Shown here one piece after another: positions 1 through 7,554 of a stretch of DNA of 64,000 bases; positions within the stretch are counted from its first letter, which is position 1, and every line of letters begins with the position of its first letter. The notes below the pieces were generated by a model that was given only the letters and a program-made list of their open reading frames with translations, was not told the origin of the DNA and made no database searches. The DNA lies in assembly GCA_000824825.2 (NCBI GenBank), contig LM655207.1:65330-129329 (forward strand), in the 5' to 3' direction. A program made the position numbers and the translations under genes. This DNA comes from Mesorhizobium sp. ORS 3324 (GTDB lineage: Bacteria; Pseudomonadota; Alphaproteobacteria; Rhizobiales; Rhizobiaceae).

Positions 1-1
1 C

Positions 2-283
2 GCCACTCGCGCCAACCTGGCCACGGCGAAAGCGTGGGGCGTTTCCGACATGGCCTTCCACAAGAAAGCTGGCCTGAGCATCGAGGGCATGGTCAGAAGC
101 AAGTGGGTCTATCGCAAGCTGCGCAACTTCCGCGCCGGCATCGAGGCCGGCATTTCATGCCTCAAGCGCGCTTACGGTTTGGCGCGTTGCACCTGGCGCG
201 GCCTCGACCACTTCAAGACCTACGTCTGGTCCTCGGTCGTGGCCTACAACCTCGTCATCTTCACCCGCCTCAAGCCGACCTGA
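2..283 (+). CDS. Transposase, C-terminal part (5' end outside the window)
   Basis: The open frame enters from the left edge and reads ATRANLATAKAWGVSDMAFH, then continues to a stop at 281-283. The C-terminal region has a basic patch (SKWVYRKLRNFRAGIEAGIS), followed by a segment ending FKTYVWSSVVAYNLVIFTRL. This composition is typical of the DDE-domain tail of IS5/ISNCY-like transposases, in which the last catalytic Glu lies in a helix such as the FRAGIEAGIS segment. No terminal inverted repeat could be identified downstream, and the N-terminal half is not in the window, so it is unclear whether the copy is intact. It marks the left margin as mobile-element territory. Confidence 0.7.
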   Translation, partial: ATRANLATAKAWGVSDMAFHKKAGLSIEGMVRSKWVYRKLRNFRAGIEAGISCLKRAYGLARCTWRGLDHFKTYVWSSVVAYNLVIFTRLKPT

Positions 284-579
284 ATTGCCCCCCGGGATCG
301 CAGGTTGCCCACGCCGACCCATGCCGGCCGCCACCGCGCGCGCCGGTGACACTATTTTGGCGACAAACAGCACTCTTCGACCCGTCCGCGCCCGTCAAGG
401 CGCTTTCAATCGCGCGCAACTCATTGTAAACGCTGTGAAATACGCACGTTTATGGATGGAAACTAGCTAGGCGCGGCAATGTCATCGAAGAACTTTTTAG
501 TGCACGACGAGCTGTCACTCGCAATGATCTTCAGATCGCTTGGCGGACGGCGACGAGTAACGGCATTTCCGGTCATTCT

Positions 580-1200
580 ATGGCTGTGCGAGTCACAGCC
601 TTCCCAGTCTCCAAATTGTCGATATCGAATCTGACCGAGCGACCCAATCTATGGTGGGTAGGAGGAGAGCACCAGGCCGTTGTGGATCAATCGGATCTTC
701 GCTTGGGGTATCCGGCCAGACGCTTTGCGGAGGCACCGGAAATAGCTTTGCGAAGTTTCCAATCCGGAGACGAGCAGTTTGGACGGTTGCTTACCTCTGA
801 CGGGTTGATCGAGGCCCGCGTGATCGATGTTAAGCAGCCCGCCTTCGGTAAGGCGCTGCCCGAATATCAAACATTGTATTTGGGCTGGCTGATTTCGCTT
901 GTGTGTGGAGTTCTTGCTCAAATTGAGCATCTACGGCGATCCCTCGCGAATGACGGTGCCGAGTTTGCCATGCAGGTCGACGTTGAGGGAGATGCAGAGA
1001 TTTCGCTTGCTTGGGGCGATTATGGCGGCTCGGGACGCACAGCGCTGTTTCGTGATCTGACATTTCCGCTTCTGTCAGTTGGAGCGGTAGACGGGTTCGG
1101 CGATGTTTTAAATACAATCCTCCGTGACGTGTTCAATCATGCAGGCTCGCAATTTCGAACCAACGTGGTGGTGGATTGGGACGCGTTGCTTCGACATTAG
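580..1200 (+). CDS. Hypothetical protein, possibly 5'-truncated
   Basis: This 206-residue protein is of no family I recognise. It is acidic, has no signal peptide, and contains one hydrophobic stretch around residues 100-112 (LYLGWLISLVCGVLAQ). The C-terminal part contains FRDLTFPLLSVGAVDGFG. The reading frame stays open upstream of the ATG back to 439 (after a stop at 436-438). That extension reads like protein, with NVIEELFSARRAVTRNDLQ. The real N-terminus may therefore have been lost, or lie behind a frameshift. No convincing Shine-Dalgarno motif precedes 580. It sits between a transposase fragment and prophage relics, so decay is likely. Confidence 0.5.
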   Translation: MAVRVTAFPVSKLSISNLTERPNLWWVGGEHQAVVDQSDLRLGYPARRFAEAPEIALRSFQSGDEQFGRLLTSDGLIEARVIDVKQPAFGKALPEYQTLYLGWLISLVCGVLAQIEHLRRSLANDGAEFAMQVDVEGDAEISLAWGDYGGSGRTALFRDLTFPLLSVGAVDGFGDVLNTILRDVFNHAGSQFRTNVVVDWDALLRH

Positions 1201-1980
1201 GCGAGCCATTCGTCACACCAGATCACACTTCTCTCATCGGATCCAAACCGTATAGACACGCTGCGGACGTTCGGTTAGCAGACGATTTCTACAACCGCGC
1301 TGTATTGGCGGTAGCCCTCTCCCGCTATCATCGCTCCCCCGAAGAGATACGTTAGACGGGCTGACCTAGACTGCGACCGCATCCGTCGGCGACTCGGCGG
1401 TGAAGGAGATCAAGAGCGTGCTGACCAAGGTCGCCGCAGCAAACTTCATCCGCATGCTCAATGCCGAAAACGATGGAGCCGTCGACTCTGACAAATACCT
1501 CAATCGACAACTGCAACCGGGCTCGAGAACTTCAAAGCTCTGTTGCTCGCTAGCCATAATGCTGCCTCGACGATCACGCGGTCGCGCCCGGCGGCAGAGC
1601 CGAATAGTTCGCAGAATGGCCGTCCTCGTCACTGCCGACAAGCGTGTAGAGGGTCCACAAGCATTGTCGTTTCCTTTCATCATGCCCCACAGTCGGGGCG
1701 GGTTGAAATCGCGCGGTTGGCGCCGGTTGACCGGCGCCGCCCGCATCCTGCTAGTGCCAGAAGGCCAGCAGGATGTAGAGCACACCGATGATCAGGTGTG
1801 CGTAGTCGATGATCGTCATTGGACGGTCTCCGGCCGGACCCGCCCGGCTGGCGGCAGCCACGATCTTGCGTCTGCCTAATATTTAGCAAACCGCCGATCT
1901 TACCGCGCCTTGCCAAGCATCGGGTGAAGATGCGCAGTCCGCCCCGTCGGCCGCGCCGGTCGACGCCGCGGCTGGCGGCG
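1201..1980. other. Degraded intergenic stretch
   Basis: No convincing full-length gene is present in these 780 bases. Both strands carry 70-160-codon open frames, but these are Arg/Pro-rich and show no domain, no ribosome-binding site and no start context. The only item that reads like protein is a 22-residue hydrophobic minus-strand ORF at 1751-1819, listed separately. The stretch between a transposase end and lysis-gene relics is most simply old mobile-element debris. Confidence 0.5.
1751..1819 (-). CDS. Possible 22-residue membrane peptide
   Basis: The frame encodes MTIIDYAHLIIGVLYILLAFWH, a single predicted transmembrane helix with almost no soluble part. A GGAG motif lies about nine bases upstream of the ATG. 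Many bacterial small membrane proteins look like this, but such short hydrophobic frames also arise by chance in GC-rich DNA. I do not recognise a family. It lies in decayed accessory DNA beside prophage lysis relics, so it could also be a remnant of a small lysis-associated membrane protein. Confidence 0.3.
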   Translation of the reverse strand: MTIIDYAHLIIGVLYILLAFWH

Positions 1981-1982
1981 GC

Positions 1983-2189
1983 GTGGCTGGCATCGGGGTG
2001 TCGGGCACGCTGGCCGAACTGCAGAACCAGCTATCGCCGTTCTCCTACACCGGCGAATGGATCGGCAAGGTCGTGGTCATCCTTGCGCTGGTGAGTGCGG
2101 TGGCGGCGATCGGCGGCCTCGCCTACGGCTGGCACGCCCCTCGCAGGGCCGCGCGCCTGTCCAACGCGCTCGGCACAGTGGGAGCCTGA
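1983..2189 (+). pseudogene. C-terminal relic of a phage lysozyme/holin-type membrane protein
   Basis: The frame encodes GIGVSGTLAELQNQLSPFSY, followed by a transmembrane helix (GKVVVILALVSAVAAIGGLAYGW) and a basic tail. This arrangement is typical of the C-terminus of endolysins with a membrane anchor, or of holin-like proteins in rhizobial prophages. The first codon is GTG. The frame is actually open further upstream, through an Ala/Pro/Gly-rich linker (SAPSAAPVDAAAGGG), but no catalytic domain is found there. I therefore read it as the surviving 3' end of a longer gene. Two further small lysis-type frames follow with overlapping ends. Confidence 0.45.
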
Positions 2190-2233
2190 CCTATGGAAAC
2201 CTCAAGGAATTCTAAGCCGAGAACCTTGCCGCG

Positions 2234-2302
2234 ATGAAACCGTATTTCACCGTCGGCGCGGCCTGCTTCGCCGCGGGCATCTTCGTCGGATCGTTCCTGT
2301 GA
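2234..2302 (+). pseudogene. Small lysis-cassette membrane protein, interrupted by a stop
   Basis: This frame encodes MKPYFTVGAACFAAGIFVGS and ends FL, a short single-span membrane protein. In the same frame, immediately upstream of the ATG, the sequence reads TYGNLKEF, stop (2213-2215), AENLAA. The original protein was therefore probably longer and was broken by the TAA. The stop at 2300-2302 overlaps the GTG start of the next frame at 2299, a translational-coupling arrangement typical of phage lysis cassettes. A 14-residue overlapping frame at 2193-2237 appears to be fortuitous. Confidence 0.45.
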
Positions 2303-2460
2303 ACTTCCTCATCGGTCTCGTTGTCGACCGACTTGGCGTGTCGCGCTTGGTCGGCGGCGTCATCGCCTGGGCGGTCATTGCCGCTTTGGCCTCGGGCGCG
2401 GCGCTCGGGGTCGACGAACTTGAGATTGCCGGCCATGTTCCATGGACGTGCCGAGGGTGA
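2299..2460 (+). pseudogene. Truncated phage lysis-type (spanin-like) membrane protein
   Basis: This 53-residue frame starts with GTG at 2299, overlapping the preceding stop. It encodes NFLIGLVVDRLGVSRLVGGV, then a hydrophobic helix (IAWAVIAALASGAALGV) and a very short tail ending PWTCRG. Phage inner-membrane spanins (Rz-like) have exactly one N-terminal membrane helix followed by a long charged coiled coil. Here the coiled coil is missing, so I infer truncation. Order and overlaps (endolysin/holin tail, small membrane protein, spanin head) support a decayed prophage lysis module. Confidence 0.45.
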
Positions 2461-2529
2461 AAAGCACGAACAACCCTGCCGCCTCTCAGAGCAAAGGAAT
2501 AAAACCACGCATCAGTCGATCGGCATCTG

Positions 2530-3393
2530 TCATTCATAAAAGCTCCGGTTGTCGACATGGATATCGAGATCACTAGCCCGAATTTTCATCGGCTGGGCGA
2601 CAGCGCACGTAACGGTCGCGACGTAAGGGTAGGAATCGTCCTTTATTAACCCCATGTCGTTCCTCAGGTCTGAATTTGACCCGTACTGAAGCTCGACCTC
2701 AACTTCGCCTTCGACGCGATAGTGGATTTCCTTCGAGTCCAAGTTCGTTACACTCACCATGTCGATGCTGTGCCCGTCGACTGTCGTATGCGTCGAAAGC
2801 TCGTCAAGTTCGCTAATCGTCTCGGAAATGAGTTTATCGAAGACGGCTTCTCGCATCGTCTCAGCCACCGCGTGGCTAATGGCCTCCCGGCTTCCTTCCG
2901 CTGCCTGGAGCAACTGATCAAGTCCGAGTAAGACATCCTGAAACATCCCACGGATCTTCCCTCCTCTGGAAAGTATGGTGTCGGCGCGGACGTGGGTCGA
3001 CTTGTTGAGTCTATCCATCACTTCGATCAGGGGGGCAGTGTAGTCGCGCGCATCTATTCCCAACGTGTCGCTGACGAATTCGTCCGGTAGCCCAGCCTTT
3101 ACAATGTAACTTGCACGCTGCTGGCGAGTGACAGTTTTCGTATCTTTAGCCTGCACGAACCAAACACAGGCTCGAACATGTTCATCAGGAGCCAAGCTGT
3201 GGAGGACGTGGCCTATCGCCTCGCGCAGTCCACTTGCAGCGAAATTTCCCCGCAAGGGATTATCCCTATCTCGAGCGACCCTGAAGCAGCCTTCGAGTAC
3301 CGTCACAAAAAATCTATCTTGGGGCATTCGCGCCTGAAGTGCGCGACGAACCTTCCTAAGTTGGCTCCAGCGTGGAGGATTTTTGCTTGGCAC
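2530..3393 (-). CDS. Predicted pPIWI-associating nuclease-like protein (conflict-system family)
   Basis: This 287-residue soluble protein has features I associate with the predicted nucleases encoded beside prokaryotic Piwi (pPIWI_RE) genes. These are RDNPLRGNFAASGLREAIGHVL near residue 43, a TRQQRASYIVKAGLPDEFV segment, an AREDYT/DRLNKSTHV-like helical region, a HTTVDGHSIDMVSV strand, and a C-terminal EVELQYGSNSDLRNDMG motif. Family knowledge suggests a role in antiviral or plasmid-conflict systems. No pPIWI, helicase or REase partner is present nearby, so here it would be an orphan or act alone. The assignment is from memory of the family pattern, and catalytic residues are not certain. Confidence 0.5.
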   Translation of the reverse strand: MPSKNPPRWSQLRKVRRALQARMPQDRFFVTVLEGCFRVARDRDNPLRGNFAASGLREAIGHVLHSLAPDEHVRACVWFVQAKDTKTVTRQQRASYIVKAGLPDEFVSDTLGIDARDYTAPLIEVMDRLNKSTHVRADTILSRGGKIRGMFQDVLLGLDQLLQAAEGSREAISHAVAETMREAVFDKLISETISELDELSTHTTVDGHSIDMVSVTNLDSKEIHYRVEGEVEVELQYGSNSDLRNDMGLIKDDSYPYVATVTCAVAQPMKIRASDLDIHVDNRSFYE

Positions 3394-3588
3394 TGTGGTT
3401 TGTTCCTGATGTTGCCTAGGGGTATTGGTGGATTGTTCCGCTCAATCGCCGATGCCATCATTACCTTCTGCACGGCGCGGCAGCATTGCAGCGGGAGCCA
3501 AAATCTGACAGCCCGCCGTCGATCTGTTTGAGACCTGCAACACGTAGCTGGGTGGGTGCCGACGCCACCGAGATTTCCTTGGCCTTTT

Positions 3589-3655
3589 AAACGCAAAGAC
3601 CGCCCCGGTTAGACCGGGACGGTGATTGATTTATGATAAAATTGGTTGCGGGGAC
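3589..3655 (-). repeat. Direct repeat copy 1: tRNA(fMet) 3'-end plus terminator (att-like scar)
   Basis: On the minus strand this element begins GTCCCCGCAACCA (3643-3655), the last 13 nt of an initiator tRNA including the characteristic unpaired A before ACCA. A T-rich spacer follows, and then a GC-rich hairpin (ACCGTCCCGG with CCGGGGCGGT, around 3599-3623). The same ~66-bp sequence recurs in the same orientation at 21791-21856 and 31861-31926. Sequence similarity ends abruptly inside the T-arm in all three copies. This is what one expects from attachment-site duplicates of elements that use the tRNA 3' end. No complete tRNA is present in the window. Confidence 0.7.
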
Positions 3656-3686
3656 ACGCACACGCGGCGCGAGGCATCGCTCGGCC

Positions 3687-4301
3687 TCAAAGCTTGCACG
3701 CCACCTGTTGCGCGGCTCCAGCCTGCAGGTGTCCCTTCCAGAGACAGTCTTGGCGCGACGCTCGAGTTACCCGAACGACCACATCGCCGGCGTCCACCCT
3801 GTATCGGCCCTCATTATTGACCCGAACCGGGTCCCCGTTGATCTGGACAAGGTAGTCGACCGGTGGAACCGGGTCGACTACGATCGTTATGGAGGGCATC
3901 CTCTCGATCTGTAACGAGACGAGCTCTGGTTTAAGTGTGCTGGCGACAGTGGCAAACTGGTTGGAATCGTACCAGGCAAACCGCACTTCGCCGGCAGACC
4001 ATTTCGCTATCATTCCCTGCGGTTTCACGGAAAAGTCGCCAGCATCCCGGATTGCTTCCGCGACCTTCGAAGTGCTGTTTACATCGATGCCAGCGTAGGT
4101 CGCTGTCGCACTGAAGTCGGTCGCGATAGCCTTCAGGACCGCCTTGCGTGCTGACGGCGACACCACCTCGCCGGTTCGCGTTTCCCATGCCGTGATCTGG
4201 GCCTCGTAGCTAAATTCTTGCATCAGGTCCGACGCCCCAAAGGCGGGCGGCAGGCATGTAAAAACCAAGCATACAACTGTAGCGTATCTGGCTCTCGTCA
4301 T
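3687..4301 (-). CDS. Secreted or periplasmic protein of unknown function
   Basis: The 204-residue product starts at MTRARYATVV, with a GGAG motif eight bases upstream. It carries a clear Sec signal peptide (VVCLVFTCLPPAFGASD), and a longer upstream frame lacks a start signal. The mature part is mixed alpha/beta. Its N-terminal half (FSYEAQITAWETRTGEVVSP) looks helical, and its C-terminal ~70 residues (SITIVVDPVPPVDYLVQING, YRVDAGDVVVRVTR, DCLWKGHLQAGAAQQVACKL) look like a small beta-sandwich carrying two Cys that may form a disulfide. No family recognised. It is probably co-transcribed with the membrane protein 11 bases upstream. Confidence 0.65.
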   Translation of the reverse strand: MTRARYATVVCLVFTCLPPAFGASDLMQEFSYEAQITAWETRTGEVVSPSARKAVLKAIATDFSATATYAGIDVNSTSKVAEAIRDAGDFSVKPQGMIAKWSAGEVRFAWYDSNQFATVASTLKPELVSLQIERMPSITIVVDPVPPVDYLVQINGDPVRVNNEGRYRVDAGDVVVRVTRASRQDCLWKGHLQAGAAQQVACKL

Positions 4302-4312
4302 CGTGGTGTCTC

Positions 4313-4840
4313 CTACCCCCGCGCGGCCATTCCGATAACCGTGCCTTCCGCAGAGGCTGGTGCTTCGCCGACCCGCTGCAATGCGATCGAGATCACCAGA
4401 ACCCCTAACAGCCCTATTCCGAGCATGAAGAACTCGTAGCTGGTCGAGTATCGATACTGCAGGAAGTCGGAGTCGACCTTTTCCCAGCATTCATTGAACC
4501 AAAGGTTCGCAATACCGGCCTTCCACCACACGCCATACAAGATGGTTTGCGCCAAGCAGACCAGAGATCCCGCCAAAAACGTGACGTTCCATGGCGTCAT
4601 CCTCAAGCTGCCTTGAAGGCCAATCATGAGCGCGGCACCCAGCCCGATGAGACCGGTCGACAGCGTAAGGCCGAGTTGAATAATGCTGTCCAGGAACTCC
4701 ACGGTCTTTTGATATTGCTCACTCGCAACGGTGGGATCGCAGACACCGACGTGCGTCGCCGGTGCTTCAAGGAGCCTCGATATCGAGTAAACGAGGATTG
4801 ATCCGCCAACAATGACGGTGATGCCCCACTTTCGCCTCAT
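4313..4840 (-). CDS. Four-helix integral membrane protein, unknown function
   Basis: This 175-residue protein has four predicted membrane spans: GITVIVGGSILVYSI near the N-terminus; two in the middle (LGLTLSTGLIGLGAALMIGL and VTFLAGSLVCLAQTILYGVW); and one near the C-terminus (FFMLGIGLLGVLVISIAL). A strong GGGAGGGGAGA ribosome-binding site precedes the ATG. The loop between spans 1 and 2 carries a Cys (CDPTVASEQY). It lies 11 bases upstream of the gene for the secreted protein at 3687-4301, so the two probably form a small operon. No family recognised. Confidence 0.65.
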   Translation of the reverse strand: MRRKWGITVIVGGSILVYSISRLLEAPATHVGVCDPTVASEQYQKTVEFLDSIIQLGLTLSTGLIGLGAALMIGLQGSLRMTPWNVTFLAGSLVCLAQTILYGVWWKAGIANLWFNECWEKVDSDFLQYRYSTSYEFFMLGIGLLGVLVISIALQRVGEAPASAEGTVIGMAARG

Positions 4841-5388
4841 TCTCCCCTCCCGCCTAGGATGGCCTACCGACTTTATGTCGGAAAGTTATTTGGTCATTGG
4901 CGAAAGTATTACTCGTTTTTTTGTTTTCGTCGAACTTTCTGCGAACGACAGCCTCAAAACAGGTCGTGCCTGACCGGACACGAAATCCGCCTCAGATATC
5001 CCTCCGGCAGGGCCTAGGACGCAAACCCTAACCGGCCCTCGCCCGAAGTCATAGTGGTGACAAACCAATAGAGCGTCTGACCGCGAACGCTTCATCTTTC
5101 GTCAGACGCCGCCAAGTGCGGACGCACGCTACCTTGTCCTTCTCGACCCTCGATGAGGTTACGCATCTCGACTGATCGTCGTCGATAGCCGAAAAGCCGT
5201 TGGCGGAGTTCGAGGTGCGTCCAACTCGGGCCTGCATGCGCTGGGCAGTGTGACCGTGATTTGATCTCGCCTCTAATAATCACCTATGGCATTTTTGCTT
5301 GTGGATATGATTTGGACCGAGACGGTGATTAGACGCTCGCGAATTCCAACTGCATCGTGGTGCGTTTTGAAAACGTAAGGGGGCTGCA
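4841..5388. other. Intergenic region without a convincing gene
   Basis: About 550 bases separate the divergently oriented genes at 4840 (minus) and 5389 (plus). The short frames here (60-70 codons) lack ribosome-binding sites and recognisable domains. The base composition is more AT-rich than the flanks in places, which fits promoters for both neighbours. No clear palindromic operator or terminator was seen. Confidence 0.5.
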
Positions 5389-6096
5389 TTGGCATCATCA
5401 CGACGGAAATGGGAAATGGACCTGATACGTGTAGTCGTCTACGCGCTCGCGCTCGTCGGCTTCGTAGCCGTTGTTCTCGGACTCCTTTCTATAGGTCGCT
5501 CCATTAAGTGGTGTCCGGCGGAAGGCTGCAGTGTGCAAGGCTCTATCGAGGCCATCAGCAGCAGTCTGGCGACAATATTTGCTTTTGCAGCAGTAGTTGT
5601 TGCGTTGCAGGCCTTGCGTGTCCAGCGCAACGCGTCTGAAGCAGAGCTTCGCGCTTACATATTTCTAGATCGAGCCGAATACGTTTCCACCACGGATAGC
5701 ATCGAGATAGCTCTGAGAAACTGCGGCGGCACCCCGGCGTTGAACCTTGATATTGTTCTGGACCTTCAATTGGTGGAAGATCGCGAGAGCGAGTTGGAGG
5801 TCAGCTTCGACTGCGCATATCCATTTGGCGCTATCGGCCCGGACAAATACCAAACACTTGACTGGCCGGAAGTCTGCTCCAAGAGATCTGCTGACCTTGA
5901 ACACCTTCACTCAAAATCGAAACATATATGCGTCGCAGGTTGGATTGCGTACGACGATATTTTCGGCGTCCGCCATCGGCTGAAAGTCCAAACAGCGCTA
6001 ACTAGTGATGGCAAAGAGTTCCGCAAAAAGCTCGACATAATCCGACAAGTGAACGAAACCCCGGCGTTGGGCGCAGCCGCAGCCGTCGCATCTTGA
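5389..6096 (+). CDS. Membrane protein with two N-terminal helices and a soluble beta-rich domain
   Basis: The 235-residue product has two N-terminal transmembrane helices (VVVYALALVGFVAVVLGLL and SLATIFAFAAVVVALQAL), separated by a Cys-containing loop (WCPAEGCSV). A cytosolic-type domain follows, with YIFLDRAEYVSTTDSIEIAL and NCGGTPALNLDIVLDLQL patterns. This architecture (two helices plus a domain with an R-N-x-G-x-T-P-A strand) is common among uncharacterised proteobacterial proteins. I chose the TTG at 5389 because TAAGGGGG lies about seven bases upstream. An in-frame ATG at 5416 is the alternative. Function unknown. Confidence 0.6.
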   Translation: MASSRRKWEMDLIRVVVYALALVGFVAVVLGLLSIGRSIKWCPAEGCSVQGSIEAISSSLATIFAFAAVVVALQALRVQRNASEAELRAYIFLDRAEYVSTTDSIEIALRNCGGTPALNLDIVLDLQLVEDRESELEVSFDCAYPFGAIGPDKYQTLDWPEVCSKRSADLEHLHSKSKHICVAGWIAYDDIFGVRHRLKVQTALTSDGKEFRKKLDIIRQVNETPALGAAAAVAS

Positions 6097-6207
6097 TTTT
6101 CAAGGCTGTTGATTGTCTGCGCGCGGATGGGTCGTTCGGTCCGCATTGAGGGCGGTGCGGCAGCGGTAGCGCATCAATCCGCTCCGCAAGATGCCGGGAC
6201 TAAACAT

Positions 6208-7536
6208 TTAGGAGCTCTGCTCATGCTCAGCCGCGAGGACCCAGCCGTCATTGGCTGCTTCCGTGGTAGAGAGCGAACTCGCCGACGGTGCGGCCTTGGC
6301 TGCAGCGTTGCGCTCGAGAAAGGCTCGGACAATACCAAGTTCGAATTGTTTCTGCGAGCGCGCAAGCGATACGTCCGCAAGCGTCGCATCGGCCATCGTC
6401 GTTATGGCATGTGGCTGGAGTTCGCCTGCATACTCGCATGCGCCAATCGCCATGGTCGGGCAAAGCGTGCAAGGCCCCTTCGTTCGCGACAGTCTCCCCG
6501 TGACCTTGTTGAACGCGATTCCACCACGCTTCGCCTCGTCGATGAGCTGGGCGAGAACCTTCGGCCGGAAGACCTTGAACCCGTGCGGATTTCCCGTGAT
6601 ATGCGGCGAGAAGATCACTCGCGCCTCGTGCTCAGTGTCGCCAAACTTGAGGCGGATCTCGCGATCGACCAAAGCTTCCACTGTTTCTCCCACCTTCGGC
6701 GCGCCAAGTGAGAAGTTGCCATTCATCTGCTCAAGGAACGCGTCCGTCGTGGCCTGGCTAATTACGAGGAGCACCGCTGGCATCGAGTGCGCCAACTGAC
6801 GCAGGAAATATTGACGTTTGACGAAGCACTCGACGACGATCCCCTCCATTTCGGTGCGGGCCATCGGCGGCATCCGCGGATCCTGTGCATAGGGCTTCAA
6901 CAGCCATTTTGCCGATGGGCATCCGATCATGTTGCCATAGGAAAGGTCCTCGCCCACGACCGGTTTGGCGTCGTTCCAGTCCATTGCCTCCGCCATGTCG
7001 GCGAGAAGCGCTTCATAACCTTGGTACATTGGGACTGGCCGCGGCTCTAGAGGGATGGTCCTGTGCCCGTCAGCGTCCATAGGCACTGCAAGCTCAGCGG
7101 TCGAAAGCGGCGGATCTTTTGCATCGCCGCCGAAACGCTCGTAATCAGCGAGCGGAATGTCGAGCTTAGCGTTCGCCCTGTACCGAAAGTAGTGGGCGAA
7201 TTCCTGTACCTCGTCGAACAGCGGATTGACCGAATTGGGCCTGTTCCAGCCGGGCAGGTTGGGATTGATCCCGACAGCCATGATCGGAGCCTTGCGACAG
7301 CCGCTCAGCGCCTCGGCGACAAGGGGACGTCGGCCTACATAGGCGCTCTTGAGCCCGATCTCGTGATGCATCATCGGTGCGTCGGGCTCATAGTCGAAGC
7401 TGTGCCAGATACCCCATTTCCTGAAATAGGCGCACGGCAACGGAGGCCTGTCCGCGACTTGGGCGCTATGTTCGTCGGCACAAGGCTTGATCTGATAGAG
7501 CAGCTCAATCTCGGTTGGTACTTCGGTGATGGGCAT
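6208..7536 (-). CDS. UDG-superfamily-like protein with a C-terminal cysteine cluster
   Basis: This 442-residue soluble protein shows three segments in the order seen in uracil-DNA glycosylase folds. The first is PIMAVGINPNLPGWN (~84-97), like the GxxPG motif. The second is CFVKRQYFLRQL followed by PAVLLVISQATTDAFLEQM (~237-271), like the C..FL..Q.....P..LL..G..A strand-helix. The third is RVIFSPHITGNPHGF (~306-320), like the HPS loop. A CxxC-x7-C cluster follows at 356/359/367, with further Cys at 206 and 237, suggesting a metal or Fe-S site. The assignment is tentative. It is the last gene of the minus-strand run downstream of luxI, 18 bases after the phosphorylase-like gene. Confidence 0.45.
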   Translation of the reverse strand: MPITEVPTEIELLYQIKPCADEHSAQVADRPPLPCAYFRKWGIWHSFDYEPDAPMMHHEIGLKSAYVGRRPLVAEALSGCRKAPIMAVGINPNLPGWNRPNSVNPLFDEVQEFAHYFRYRANAKLDIPLADYERFGGDAKDPPLSTAELAVPMDADGHRTIPLEPRPVPMYQGYEALLADMAEAMDWNDAKPVVGEDLSYGNMIGCPSAKWLLKPYAQDPRMPPMARTEMEGIVVECFVKRQYFLRQLAHSMPAVLLVISQATTDAFLEQMNGNFSLGAPKVGETVEALVDREIRLKFGDTEHEARVIFSPHITGNPHGFKVFRPKVLAQLIDEAKRGGIAFNKVTGRLSRTKGPCTLCPTMAIGACEYAGELQPHAITTMADATLADVSLARSQKQFELGIVRAFLERNAAAKAAPSASSLSTTEAANDGWVLAAEHEQSS

Positions 7537-7554
7537 GGATGCTTCCCCGATGGT

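Noticed and set aside
3633..3914. Small frames beginning MIKLVAGT at the repeat copies as real peptides
   Set aside because: The shared N-terminal residues come from translating the tRNA-derived repeat and its flank. Downstream residues differ completely between copies.
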